The position numbers and the translations under genes are program-made. 15,444 nt of DNA, from contig JAGYMR010000042.1 in the NCBI GenBank assembly GCA_018400515.1, positions 1-15,444 on the forward strand, in the 5' to 3' direction. Below, one piece after another: positions 1 to 7,950 of the stretch. The notes beneath the pieces were generated by a model, which saw only the letters and a program-made list of their open reading frames with translations, ran no database searches and had not been told where the DNA came from. Positions within the stretch are counted from its first letter, which is position 1, and every line of letters starts with the position of its first letter. The stretch comes from Tangfeifania sp. (GTDB lineage Bacteria > Bacteroidota > Bacteroidia > Bacteroidales > Prolixibacteraceae).

Positions 1-2
1 TT

Positions 3-2090
3 ATGGCAGAAGAGAACAAAAATAAAAAGCAATCCCCTCGGGGCCGGCCGGTTGGGCCCGGTAGCGGCAAAAGTAACGGTAATAAGCCTCCCAAAGGTCC
101 TAAGTTCAATGCTTACTGGATTTATGGCATCATTGCCGTTATCTTTATCGTTGTTCAGCTATATCTGACCAGCAGCAGCGGTCCTGTTGAAACCAACTGG
201 AGCGAAGTAAAAACCGTGATGCTGGCCAACCAGGACATTGAGCGGATTGTCGTTGTCAATGAAAAAGAGGCCAACATTTACCTTAAACAAAACAGCCTTC
301 ATAAATATGAAGACCGTTTTCAGGATAATTTTACACAACCCGCCGAAGCGGGACCCCATTTTACCTTCACCATCGGATCGGTGGAAACCTTTGAACGCAA
401 CCTGCGGGAAGCCCAGGAAGGCACCGGACAGGAGATCCTGCCCGAATACAAAGAAGAAAAAAACTGGGCGGGGGAAATTCTATGGACCATTGGTCCCTTT
501 ATTTTAATCATCCTGCTGTGGTTTTGGATTTTCAGAAGGATGAGCCGCGGAGCCGGCGGGGGAGCCGGTGGTATTTTCAATGTCGGAAAGTCACAGGCAA
601 AAATTTTTGACAAAGACCAGCATGTATCCACCAATTTTAAAGATGTGGCCGGGTTGGCTGAGGCGAAGCAGGAGGTGGAAGAGATTGTGGAATTTCTGAA
701 AAATCCGGCAAAGTTCACTAAACTGGGCGGACAAATCCCCAAAGGGGCATTGCTTGTAGGACCTCCGGGAACAGGAAAGACCTTGCTTGCAAAAGCGGTG
801 GCCGGCGAGGCCAGTGTTCCTTTTTTCTCCATGTCGGGTTCCGATTTTGTGGAAATGTTTGTTGGTGTAGGGGCTTCGCGCGTGCGTGATCTGTTTAAAC
901 AAGCCAAAGAAAAAGCGCCGTGCATCATTTTCATCGATGAAATTGATGCCATTGGACGTTCGCGGGGAAAGAATCCCAATATGGGATCAAACGATGAACG
1001 GGAAAATACGCTCAACCAGCTGCTTACCGAAATGGATGGTTTTGATACCAACAGCGGTGTGATCATTCTGGCTGCCACCAACCGCGCTGATGTGCTCGAC
1101 CGTGCCCTGATGCGTGCAGGGAGATTTGACCGGCAGATTCATGTGGAACTTCCCGACCTTCAGGAACGGGTGGAAATCTTTAAAGTCCACCTGAAACCCC
1201 TCAAGTTAGGGGAAGATGTTAAAGTGGAATTCCTTGCCAAACAAACGCCCGGCTTTTCGGGGGCAGATATCGCCAATGTCTCAAATGAGGCAGCGCTTAT
1301 CGCTGCACGAAGAAACCGCGAAGCCGTTACCAAACAGGATTTCCTGGATGCTGTTGACCGCATTATCGGTGGATTGGAAAAAAAGAATAAAATCATTTCC
1401 AAAGAGGAAAAAAACACCATTGCCTATCATGAAGCGGGACACGCCACCATCAGCTGGCTGCTCGAATATGCCCATCCCCTTGTAAAAGTTACCATCGTTC
1501 CCCGGGGGAAAGCCCTCGGCGCTGCCTGGTACCTTCCCGAAGAACGGTCCATCACCACCAAGGAACAACTGCTCGACGAAATGTGCTCTGCACTCGGGGG
1601 ACGTGCTGCCGAGGAACTGACCTTTGAAAGGGTATCCTCGGGAGCCCAAAACGACCTGGAAAAAGTGACCAAACAAGCCTATGCAATGGTCAGTTATTTC
1701 GGCATGAGCGAACGGGTGGGAAATGTAAGCTTCTACGATTCCACCGGACAATCTGATTACACTTTTACAAAACCTTACAGCGAAAAAACTGCTGAACTTA
1801 TCGATGAGGAAGTAAAAAAGATTATCGACAGCCAGTTCGAACGGGCCAAAAAAATATTAAAAGAACACACCGAAGGACATGGGAAACTGGCCGAATTGCT
1901 GCTGAGTCGCGAGGTTATCTTCAGTGAAGACCTGGAAAGAATCTTTGGAAAACGTCCCTGGCACAACAAAATCATCGATTCTGAAAACGAACAGGAAAAT
2001 ACAAACGAAAAAAAGACAAAAAACAAAAAAGAGGCTGAAAAAAGTTCGGTTTCAGGAGAAAATGAACCGAAGGGATCAAAAAATCCATAA
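3..2090 (+). CDS. ftsH: ATP-dependent zinc metalloprotease FtsH
   Basis: Membrane-anchored AAA+ protease that extracts and degrades misfolded or regulatory membrane and cytosolic proteins as a hexamer. The 695-residue protein begins with a Gly/Pro/Lys-rich cytosolic leader, followed by a membrane segment at about 38-57, an extracytoplasmic domain of about 100 residues, and a second membrane segment at about 157-178. The AAA module has Walker A GPPGTGKT (253-260), Walker B IIFIDE (308-313) and the second region of homology with arginine fingers R371 and R374 in [10 protein letters not shown]. The M41 peptidase zinc site is HEAGH (476-480), with D551 in QNDLE as the probable third ligand. The last 40 or so residues are a hydrophilic Lys/Glu/Asn-rich tail. 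The ATG lies 2 nt from the window edge, so its promoter and any upstream partner are not visible. It is followed by lipid genes on the same strand. Identification is secure. Confidence 0.97.
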   Translation: MAEENKNKKQSPRGRPVGPGSGKSNGNKPPKGPKFNAYWIYGIIAVIFIVVQLYLTSSSGPVETNWSEVKTVMLANQDIERIVVVNEKEANIYLKQNSLHKYEDRFQDNFTQPAEAGPHFTFTIGSVETFERNLREAQEGTGQEILPEYKEEKNWAGEILWTIGPFILIILLWFWIFRRMSRGAGGGAGGIFNVGKSQAKIFDKDQHVSTNFKDVAGLAEAKQEVEEIVEFLKNPAKFTKLGGQIPKGALLVGPPGTGKTLLAKAVAGEASVPFFSMSGSDFVEMFVGVGASRVRDLFKQAKEKAPCIIFIDEIDAIGRSRGKNPNMGSNDERENTLNQLLTEMDGFDTNSGVIILAATNRADVLDRALMRAGRFDRQIHVELPDLQERVEIFKVHLKPLKLGEDVKVEFLAKQTPGFSGADIANVSNEAALIAARRNREAVTKQDFLDAVDRIIGGLEKKNKIISKEEKNTIAYHEAGHATISWLLEYAHPLVKVTIVPRGKALGAAWYLPEERSITTKEQLLDEMCSALGGRAAEELTFERVSSGAQNDLEKVTKQAYAMVSYFGMSERVGNVSFYDSTGQSDYTFTKPYSEKTAELIDEEVKKIIDSQFERAKKILKEHTEGHGKLAELLLSREVIFSEDLERIFGKRPWHNKIIDSENEQENTNEKKTKNKKEAEKSSVSGENEPKGSKNP

Positions 2091-2150
2091 TCTTTTTAAA
2101 AAAAATTCCGTAGAACGTTGCCTGAAAAACCCTTTTTTTTCGAATTTTAG

Positions 2151-2158
2151 TACCTTTG
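2151..2158 (+). promoter_or_regulatory. Bacteroidota -7 promoter element for the DUF2007/lipid operon
   Basis: TACCTTTG matches the Bacteroidota sigma-factor -7 consensus TAnnTTTG exactly. It ends only 4 nt before the ATG at 2163, so transcription should begin at or within a few bases of the start codon. No good -33 TTTG is seen at the usual distance; the nearest TTG is at 2118-2120, which is too far upstream. Confidence 0.6.
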
Positions 2159-2162
2159 TGCC

Positions 2163-2369
2163 ATGGAAAAAGGATGGAAAGAAGCATTCATGACAGCGCA
2201 TGAGTATAAAGCAAGCATGGCAAAAGACATTCTGGAAAATGCCGGTATCAGGGTAGTAGTGATGGATCAGCACGACAGCGCTTACAAAACATTTGGAGAT
2301 ATCGTGGTTTATGTGCCGGAGGCTGATTTAAATAAATCCCTGGAATTATTAAAAGAACTGAAACATTGA
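2163..2369 (+). CDS. DUF2007 family small protein (putative signal-transducing protein)
   Basis: A 68-residue soluble protein with alternating helices and strands and no membrane segment or signal peptide. The pattern of an EKGW start, a helix with KASMAKDILENAGI, a strand VVVMDQ, a conserved-looking DSAYKTFGD, a strand VVYV and a final helix LNKSLELLKEL fits the DUF2007 family, whose function is not established. The start at 2163 is preferred because the EKGW segment looks like the beginning of other family members as I recall them. An alternative ATG at 2190 has a purine-rich GGAAAGAA upstream and would give 59 residues. The promoter element ends 4 nt before 2163, implying a leaderless mRNA. 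The stop codon overlaps the TTG start of cdsA, so the two are probably translationally coupled. Its place between ftsH and cdsA suggests, but does not show, a link to membrane-lipid control. Confidence 0.8.
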   Translation: MEKGWKEAFMTAHEYKASMAKDILENAGIRVVVMDQHDSAYKTFGDIVVYVPEADLNKSLELLKELKH

Positions 2370-3193
2370 CCGATCTTTTAAAACGTAGCGTTTCAGGGTG
2401 CTTGTATGTAATTATCATGCTTGCAGGTGTGCTGCTTCATCCCTATGTTTTTGTTGTTGTCTTTGCTTTGCTGCTCTTTTTTTCCCAGCGTGAATTTTAT
2501 ATGCTGATGGAAAAGGCGGGCTATGCTCCGCAAAAATATACCGGATTAATTACCGGAGCCCTTTTGTTCTTTATCTGCTTTGGAATGGTAAAAGGTTTGG
2601 TGCCCCAAAATACTTACCTCATCTTCCTTCCGGCCTTGATTTTTCTCTTCCTGTTTGAAATCTTCAGGGACAACCCAAAAGTAATTCAGGGCAGTGCCGT
2701 GACAATCACCGGGATCGTTTACGTGGCGGTCCCCTTTTGTCTGATGAACTTTATCATCTTCCCGGCATATCCCGGCAATCCTGTTTTCACACCGGGGATA
2801 CTGACCGGCATTTTTCTGGTGGTTTGGGTTTATGATTCGATGGCATACCTGGGGGGATCCCTGTTTGGAAAGCATAAGATCCATGAAAAGATCTCCCCGC
2901 AAAAGAGCTGGGAGGGATTTATTTCCGGTACCGTTTTTGCGCTCGTCATGGGCGCAGTGAATGCGATCATCTTTCAATCCCCGGGATTGTTCAACTGGTT
3001 GGCCATGGCTTTCCTGACCGTTATTTTCGGAACACTGGGGGATTTATTTGAGTCAAAAATAAAACGGAAGCTGAAAGTAAAAGATTCGGGATCGGTTTTA
3101 CCCGGTCACGGCGGCCTGCTCGATCGTTTTGACAGCCTGCTTTTTGTCATTCCTGTTATTTTTGTATGGCTTACTTTTTTTGGAAATTTTTAA
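2366..3193 (+). CDS. cdsA: Phosphatidate cytidylyltransferase (CDP-diacylglycerol synthase)
   Basis: Integral membrane enzyme that makes CDP-diacylglycerol from phosphatidic acid and CTP, the precursor of bacterial phospholipids. The 275-residue protein is hydrophobic throughout, with about seven or eight membrane segments. Residues 230-256 match the full CDP-alcohol cytidylyltransferase signature: S230, the K-R pair at 233-234, K239-D240, then PGHGG and LLDRFD. The start is a TTG at 2366 that overlaps the preceding stop as TTGA. It is chosen because the LLKRSVSG segment right after it is the usual N-terminus of Bacteroidota CdsA, and no ATG or GTG lies between it and that segment. A weak purine stretch (AAAAGAACTG) precedes it. 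It sits 3 nt upstream of psd in one transcription unit. Confidence 0.95.
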   Translation: MTDLLKRSVSGCLYVIIMLAGVLLHPYVFVVVFALLLFFSQREFYMLMEKAGYAPQKYTGLITGALLFFICFGMVKGLVPQNTYLIFLPALIFLFLFEIFRDNPKVIQGSAVTITGIVYVAVPFCLMNFIIFPAYPGNPVFTPGILTGIFLVVWVYDSMAYLGGSLFGKHKIHEKISPQKSWEGFISGTVFALVMGAVNAIIFQSPGLFNWLAMAFLTVIFGTLGDLFESKIKRKLKVKDSGSVLPGHGGLLDRFDSLLFVIPVIFVWLTFFGNF

Positions 3194-3196
3194 AAA

Positions 3197-3862
3197 ATGA
3201 TAATACACAAAGAGGGACGAAAAATAATACCAAAGGCCTTTTTTATTCTGGCAGTTTTGGATGCGGTCATTTATTTTCTGGCCCGGGATCACGCCATTTT
3301 TTATTTTTTAATGGCTGCCTCGCTGCTCCTTGCAATACTGATCATTTTCTTTTTCAGGGAACCCATTCGTACCGTTGAAAAGAACAACCATCATGTTTTG
3401 GCACCGGCCGACGGAGAGATCGTTGAGATCCTGAAAACACAAGAAGAAGAATATTTTAAAAGGAATTGCTGGCAGGTTTCCATCTTTATGTCGGTCTTTG
3501 ATGTACATCAGAACCGTGCCCCTGTCAGTGGGGAAGTCGTTTACCAGGAACACAGAAAAGGCGCCTTTTACCCGGCTTTTGTGAAAAAATCATCCGATAA
3601 GAACGAGCGTTGTTCCACTGTGTTCCGAATGAAAAACGGTACCGAGGTAATGTCACGGCAAATTGCCGGGACCGTCGCACAACGTATTGTTACCTATAAA
3701 AAACCCGGAGAAATGGCAGAACAAGGGCAGGAATACGGGTTTATCCGGTTTGGTTCCCGGGTGGACCTCTTTTTCCCTCCGGAGGCACAAATCGACGTGC
3801 AACTGCATCAAAAATCGGTGGGAGGAAAAACCATTATCGCCTCATTGAATAAACAACAATGA
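3197..3862 (+). CDS. psd: Phosphatidylserine decarboxylase, short (archaeal-type) form
   Basis: Decarboxylates phosphatidylserine to phosphatidylethanolamine. The 221-residue protein belongs to the short PSD class. It has one or two N-terminal membrane segments (about 11-45), the conserved core FDVHQNRAP with H104, and near the C-terminus the self-cleavage motif FGSR, where Gly186-Ser187 would be cut so that Ser187 becomes the pyruvoyl prosthetic group of the alpha chain. The ATG lies 3 nt after the cdsA stop, and the stop overlaps the pssA start as ATGA, so the three lipid genes are very likely co-translated. The substrate comes from PssA, encoded immediately downstream. Length and motifs are normal for the family. 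Confidence 0.94.
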   Translation: MIIHKEGRKIIPKAFFILAVLDAVIYFLARDHAIFYFLMAASLLLAILIIFFFREPIRTVEKNNHHVLAPADGEIVEILKTQEEEYFKRNCWQVSIFMSVFDVHQNRAPVSGEVVYQEHRKGAFYPAFVKKSSDKNERCSTVFRMKNGTEVMSRQIAGTVAQRIVTYKKPGEMAEQGQEYGFIRFGSRVDLFFPPEAQIDVQLHQKSVGGKTIIASLNKQQ

Positions 3863-4608
3863 ACAGCCTGAAAAAACACATACCCAATTTTATCACTTCA
3901 CTCAACCTTTTTTCAGGCTCGCTGGCCGTAATTTTTGCCATTGACGGGCACCTCATCTGGGCCGGGATTTTTATCTGCCTCGCTGCCCTTTTCGATTTCC
4001 TGGACGGATTCACTGCCCGCCTGCTCAAAGCTTTTTCCCCCACAGGAAAACAACTCGATTCGCTGGCCGATCTGGTCTCTTTCGGACTTGCACCGGGTGC
4101 CATCCTTTTTACATTGTTGGAATTCTCCCTTTTCGGAAAAAACCAGCCCGTTTATGAAATTTCTGCCCGCTGGACCGACTGGATGCTATTATTTTCCGCT
4201 TTTCTCCTGCCTGTATTTGGTGCCCTGCGCCTGGCCCGTTTCAACATTTCCCCCGGAAATGACCATTTCTTCAGGGGACTTCCCATCCCGGCCAACGGAC
4301 TTTTTTGGGCCTCTCTGGGACTAATGCTTGAAATGCCGGGGCATTACCAGCAGGTATTTAAACTGGTTTTTTCGACCCCCAATCTTGTCATCTTTGGTTT
4401 GTTCACTTCCGGAATGATGGTTATTAACCTTCCTATGTTTTCGCTGAAGTTCAAAGATTTCAACCTGAAAAAAAACTGGTTCCGTTACCTTTTCCTTGTC
4501 CTGACAGCGATACTCATCGCTGTTTTCAATGTTTATGGCATTGCCCTGACTATTTTTTCCTACATTCTGCTTAACATTCTTTTCTATCTGGTGGGGGTGA
4601 AATACTGA
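3859..4608 (+). CDS. pssA: CDP-diacylglycerol--serine O-phosphatidyltransferase
   Basis: Membrane enzyme of the CDP-alcohol phosphatidyltransferase superfamily that joins CDP-diacylglycerol and L-serine to give phosphatidylserine. The 249-residue sequence carries the complete superfamily signature from D46 to D71: D46-xx-D49-G50-xx-A53-R54, eight residues, G63, then D67 and D71. Hydrophobic segments before and after the motif suggest six to eight membrane helices, with a cluster of helices at the C-terminus. The ATG overlaps the psd stop by 4 nt. The neighbours supply its substrate (CdsA) and use its product (Psd). Serine specificity is inferred from the operon and from resemblance to the short Bacteroidota PssA type rather than from a single residue. 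The gene converges on the FemX-like gene with only 30 nt between. Confidence 0.92.
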   Translation: MNSLKKHIPNFITSLNLFSGSLAVIFAIDGHLIWAGIFICLAALFDFLDGFTARLLKAFSPTGKQLDSLADLVSFGLAPGAILFTLLEFSLFGKNQPVYEISARWTDWMLLFSAFLLPVFGALRLARFNISPGNDHFFRGLPIPANGLFWASLGLMLEMPGHYQQVFKLVFSTPNLVIFGLFTSGMMVINLPMFSLKFKDFNLKKNWFRYLFLVLTAILIAVFNVYGIALTIFSYILLNILFYLVGVKY

Positions 4609-4638
4609 TTCCCCCGCGATCAAACGAAATATCCCCGG

Positions 4639-5766
4639 TTAATTCCGGAGGTGGTAACGCTGATCGTTTACCTCCTTTGCTCTCAGGAGCTTGTACTTTT
4701 CGGGATCCAGTGGGTAGTCCCAACAGCCCATCCGGTGAAAAAAAGAACCGCCAAAGCCACTTTTAAACCGGTACAGCCCGTGCAAAGGGTGTCCCGAATT
4801 CCCGTTCGGAGCAGCCCCGAACATATCGTACTCCTCACACCCGGCCTGCTGGGCCATTCGAATCGCTTCCCACTGAAGGGCATAACTCGCCATCAGATGG
4901 CGCCTCCTGCCGGACGAAGCTCCGTATAAATAGACTCCCCGTTTTCTGGACAGCACCAAAACCATGGCCCCCAAATACTCCCCTTCATAATCGGCCATTA
5001 AAAGGTGGGTGGCAACGTCCCCCGGCGACTGCTTTTTCTCTTTCTCCAGAACCGAGTAAAAATAATCCTTTTCATGCAGCCGTATGTTGTTCCGGCGAGC
5101 GGTTTCCCGGTAAAGCGAATACCATGTCTCCAGTTTATCAACCCCGTAACTTTTCACCCGGATTCCTTTCCGGAAAGAGAGCCTGATGTTGTACCTTGTC
5201 TTCGGCTTCATCCTGTTAATCAGATTCTCTTTGCTTTGGTTAAGGTTTAAGAAAATGGTGTTGGTGGGCAAATGATCGGTATGACTCTTAACAAGGTTCC
5301 AGTTTTTTGTCTTGAAATTCACCCTGAACTCCTGATTTCTGGATGACGGAGGGCCCGTCCACTGCCCATAGTCATCGTAAAAGTCTTCTTCGAGCGCCCA
5401 CTGATTTTCCCATGGCAGGTCATAGCGGATAAGAATGCAGTTCCCGGGAAGAAAAAAACGAAGGGTTTCGGATAACTCTTCCAGAAATACCCCCTGGTTC
5501 TCTGCCTCGGGCTCATCAACAGGACCGTAAGGCACATAAGCAAAACAATGAACATCGTCAATATAGTTGACCAGAACGAGCATGTCATCCTGGATGGTCT
5601 TTCCCCTTCTGAAAGAGGGATGCAATAAATCTTCGGAGGCAATATACTTAAAAGCCAGCGGTTTCATTCCCTGCTGGTACTTAACATTAGCCCAGAAAGA
5701 GGTTTGCTGGACAATGTTGCAGGTTTCAATGTTGTTAATCCCTTTTTCCTCAACCTTCATTTGCAT
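4639..5766 (-). CDS. FemAB/FemX-family aminoacyltransferase (peptidoglycan-bridge type)
   Basis: Family members transfer amino acids from aminoacyl-tRNA to lipid-linked peptidoglycan precursors; the substrate of this one is unknown. The 375-residue protein has no signal peptide. Family features are the N-terminal QTSFWANVKY (21-30), the hallmark basic segment KTRYNIRLSFRKGI (189-202), a GNAT-like second half with GAMVLVLSRKRGVYLYGASS, and a C-terminal block where DMFGAAP is followed by GLYRFKSGFGG. This resembles the FemX/FemAB type more than acetyl-CoA GNATs. The ATG at 5766 is followed by another at 5760; either could be used. A promoter with both -33 and -7 elements lies just upstream, so the gene is probably transcribed alone. 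Its presence in a presumed Gram-negative lineage without a Staphylococcus-like interpeptide bridge makes the acceptor uncertain. Confidence 0.85.
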   Translation of the reverse strand: MQMKVEEKGINNIETCNIVQQTSFWANVKYQQGMKPLAFKYIASEDLLHPSFRRGKTIQDDMLVLVNYIDDVHCFAYVPYGPVDEPEAENQGVFLEELSETLRFFLPGNCILIRYDLPWENQWALEEDFYDDYGQWTGPPSSRNQEFRVNFKTKNWNLVKSHTDHLPTNTIFLNLNQSKENLINRMKPKTRYNIRLSFRKGIRVKSYGVDKLETWYSLYRETARRNNIRLHEKDYFYSVLEKEKKQSPGDVATHLLMADYEGEYLGAMVLVLSRKRGVYLYGASSGRRRHLMASYALQWEAIRMAQQAGCEEYDMFGAAPNGNSGHPLHGLYRFKSGFGGSFFHRMGCWDYPLDPEKYKLLRAKEVNDQRYHLRN

Positions 5767-5790
5767 GGACGTATCTGCTTTTTAAGGCTG

Positions 5791-5823
5791 CGAAATTAAA
5801 AAAAGTGTCCGGACCCGACAAAA
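5791..5823 (-). promoter_or_regulatory. Candidate Bacteroidota promoter for the FemX-like gene
   Basis: Read on the - strand, TTTTG (5823-5819) is followed after 20 nt by TAATTTCG (5798-5791). This is one base away from the -7 consensus TAnnTTTG, with a fitting -33 TTTG. The predicted start of transcription is near 5785, giving a leader of about 20 nt before the ATG at 5766. An 8-bp palindrome GTCCGGAC (5807-5814) lies between the two elements and could be an operator or chance. Confidence 0.5.
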
Positions 5824-6051
5824 TGCTGTTTTAAAAAGAGATGTGCCGGCGGGGTAAGACGTACTCCGGTACCTCATGAAACATACCCCGGAGGTAGGTT
5901 ATCGGCGGGAAAGCAAAGCCCCCGAAAAATGAAAGATAATTTTTTCCAAAAGGAATAAAAAAACACGCCATGACAATTGATCATCTTCCTTTTTCAGAGG
6001 CAACTAAAACAACAAGGAAGAGCAGGAAATGTTTGCCCCCTGGTGGAAAAA
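5824..6051. other. Intergenic region between the FemX-like and PurF-like genes
   Basis: No convincing gene is seen. One imperfect hairpin is present: CTCCGG (5864-5869) pairs with CCGGAG (5888-5893) around an 18-nt loop, with no following U-run in either direction. A possible 37-codon + strand frame from 5970 runs into the 3' end of the PurF-like gene and has no recognisable content. No clear terminator for the PurF-like gene is visible. Confidence 0.4.
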
Positions 6052-7950
6052 TCAATAAGCACGCCCCTGCTTACCCTCGATAAAGTTTATGAATGAAGCA
6101 TTTACGACCCGGTTGCCTCCGGGCGTCGGATAATTTCCTGTAAAATACCAGTCGCCGGTATCGTTGGGGCAAGCCTTGTGCAAGTTTTCGATGGACTGGT
6201 AAACGATCTCCACCTCCGGGCCGATCTCCTCAGGCTTCAGCAATTCGGCAATCTTTCCGGATATTTGTTCCGGGGAAAACGGTTGATAGATCTCCCGCAC
6301 ATAATTAACCATCTCCTCTTTAGGCAGGTTCTCCTGGTCTTTGCATTTTTTGTAAACCTCCTGAATGACCGATTCCCTTCCGGTTTCTTTCAGAAGGGCA
6401 ACAGCAGCATTAAAGGCAATAAATTTATCAAGCCGGGCCATATCAATGCCATAGCAATCGGGATAACGGATCTGCGGGGCCGAGGAAACCACCATAATTT
6501 TTTTGGGACGCAATCGCCCGAGGATTCTCAGAATGCTGTTCCTGAGGGTGGTCCCTCTGACAATGGAGTCATCAAGAACCACCAGCGTATCCTTCCCCTT
6601 CCGGACAATCCCGTAGGTAACATCGTACACATGCGCCACCAGGTCATCCCGACTGGCATCATCCGTAATAAAGGTCCGGAGCTTGACATCCTTGATGGCA
6701 ATCTTCTCCATCCGCGGTTTAAAAGAGATGATCTCTTTTATTTTATCCTCGGAAAGCGTCCCGTTTTTCTCCTTAAGTTCGTTAATTTTCCATTCGGTGA
6801 GATAGCCCTGAATGCCTTCCAGCATACCATAGAAAGCCGTCTCGGATGTATTGGGGATATAAGAGAAAACAGTATTCTCAAAATCATAATCAACCGCTTT
6901 CAGAACAGTGGGGGTAATGAGGCGTCCCAGCTCTTTTCGCTCCTGATAAATATTCCGGTCGCTGCCCCGTGAAAAGTAGATACGCTCAAAGGAACAGGAA
7001 GACCTTTTTTGGGGTACACGGACCATTTCGTTGCTCACGGTACCCCTCTTTTTGATGATAAGGGCATTTCCCGGAGCGATCTCATGAACCTGATCCCACG
7101 ATACATCCATGGCTGTTTGGATTACGGGGCGTTCGGAAGCAACGACCACAATCTCATCGTCGCTATAATAATGAGCAGGCCGGATCCCCCAGGGATCCCG
7201 CATAACAAAAGCATCCCCGTGGCCGATCACTCCCCCCATAACATATCCCCCGTCCCAGTCTTTAGTAGCTCTTTCAAGAATGTTCCGGATATCGAGGTTC
7301 TCTTCAATAAGGGGAGAGATTTCAAAATTTTTGTACCCCTCATTTTTATATTGCCGGAAAAGCAGTTGGTTTTCTTCATCCAGAAAATGCCCTAATTTTT
7401 CGAGGGCGGTTACCGTATCGGTATATGCTTTGGGATGTTGACCCAGAGTCACCAGAACATCGAACAGCTCATCGATATTGGTCAGGTTGAAATTGCCGGC
7501 AAGCACCAGGTTTCTCGACTTCCAGTTATTCTGTCGCATCACCGGATGTACATGATCCAGGCTGTTTTTCCCAAAAGTACCGTACCTCAGGTGCCCCATA
7601 TACAACTCCCCGGCATAGGGGTAGTTTTTATAAGCCCAGTCGCAATTTTCCACATCTTCTCCCTTGCGGATGGCTTTTTTCAGGGGTTTGTTGGCCTTTT
7701 CAAAGATGGCTTTGATGGGATCGGGAAGCACCGAGCGGTATCGGTTAATATAAGCGCTTCCTGGCTCAAGGTGATCTTTCACACAAACAATCCCGGCACC
7801 ATCCTGACCCCGGTTGTGCTGCTTCTCCAATAAGAGATACAATTTGTTTAGCCCGTACTTCCAGGTACCGTATTTTTCTTTGTAATATGCCAGGGGTTTC
7901 AGTAAACGAATTAACGCTATCCCGCACTCATGCTTAATCTGATCGCTCAT
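6052..7950 (-). CDS. Long PurF-like glutamine amidotransferase/phosphoribosyltransferase
   Basis: Homologue of glutamine PRPP amidotransferase, the first step of purine synthesis, made of an N-terminal class II glutaminase and a C-terminal phosphoribosyltransferase. At 632 residues it is well over 100 residues longer than ordinary PurF (about 470-505). C9 in HECGIA is the expected nucleophile and implies removal of an 8-residue propeptide ending in Glu, as in Bacillus PurF. GHLRYGT, NFNLTN (153-158) and the RDPWGIRP/ASE region mark the glutaminase fold, and VVLDDSIVRGTT (457-468) is the PRPP loop. The Fe-S ligand positions are only half kept: Cys remains in SSCSFERIYF and YPDCYGID, but the CxxCFTG pair is G599/Y602 before FTG. 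Insertions lie around 60-120 and 195-235. It overlaps the SPOR gene upstream by 17 nt. Whether it replaces or supplements a canonical PurF cannot be told here. Confidence 0.85.
   Translation of the reverse strand: MSDQIKHECGIALIRLLKPLAYYKEKYGTWKYGLNKLYLLLEKQHNRGQDGAGIVCVKDHLEPGSAYINRYRSVLPDPIKAIFEKANKPLKKAIRKGEDVENCDWAYKNYPYAGELYMGHLRYGTFGKNSLDHVHPVMRQNNWKSRNLVLAGNFNLTNIDELFDVLVTLGQHPKAYTDTVTALEKLGHFLDEENQLLFRQYKNEGYKNFEISPLIEENLDIRNILERATKDWDGGYVMGGVIGHGDAFVMRDPWGIRPAHYYSDDEIVVVASERPVIQTAMDVSWDQVHEIAPGNALIIKKRGTVSNEMVRVPQKRSSCSFERIYFSRGSDRNIYQERKELGRLITPTVLKAVDYDFENTVFSYIPNTSETAFYGMLEGIQGYLTEWKINELKEKNGTLSEDKIKEIISFKPRMEKIAIKDVKLRTFITDDASRDDLVAHVYDVTYGIVRKGKDTLVVLDDSIVRGTTLRNSILRILGRLRPKKIMVVSSAPQIRYPDCYGIDMARLDKFIAFNAAVALLKETGRESVIQEVYKKCKDQENLPKEEMVNYVREIYQPFSPEQISGKIAELLKPEEIGPEVEIVYQSIENLHKACPNDTGDWYFTGNYPTPGGNRVVNASFINFIEGKQGRAY

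Noticed and set aside
320..1081. 253-codon open frame on the - strand inside ftsH
   Set aside because: It is antisense to the conserved AAA domain, Ser/Pro/Phe-rich as expected for a reverse-frame shadow, and has no promoter or family motif.
2091..2150. Terminator between ftsH and the DUF2007 gene
   Set aside because: The A- and T-tracts (TTTTTAAAAA and a run of eight T) lack a GC stem before them, so I cannot support a terminator.
4593..4615. GGGGG/CCCCC hairpin between pssA and the FemX-like gene as a shared terminator
   Set aside because: A 5-bp stem with a 13-nt loop that overlaps the pssA stop and has no U-run on either strand.
5864..5893. CTCCGG/CCGGAG hairpin as terminator of the PurF-like gene
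   Set aside because: The loop is 18 nt, no U-run follows, and it lies about 160 nt past the stop.
6178..6972. 264-codon open frame on the + strand inside the PurF-like gene
   Set aside because: It is antisense to the PRPP-binding half of a clear gene, with no recognisable domain or start context.
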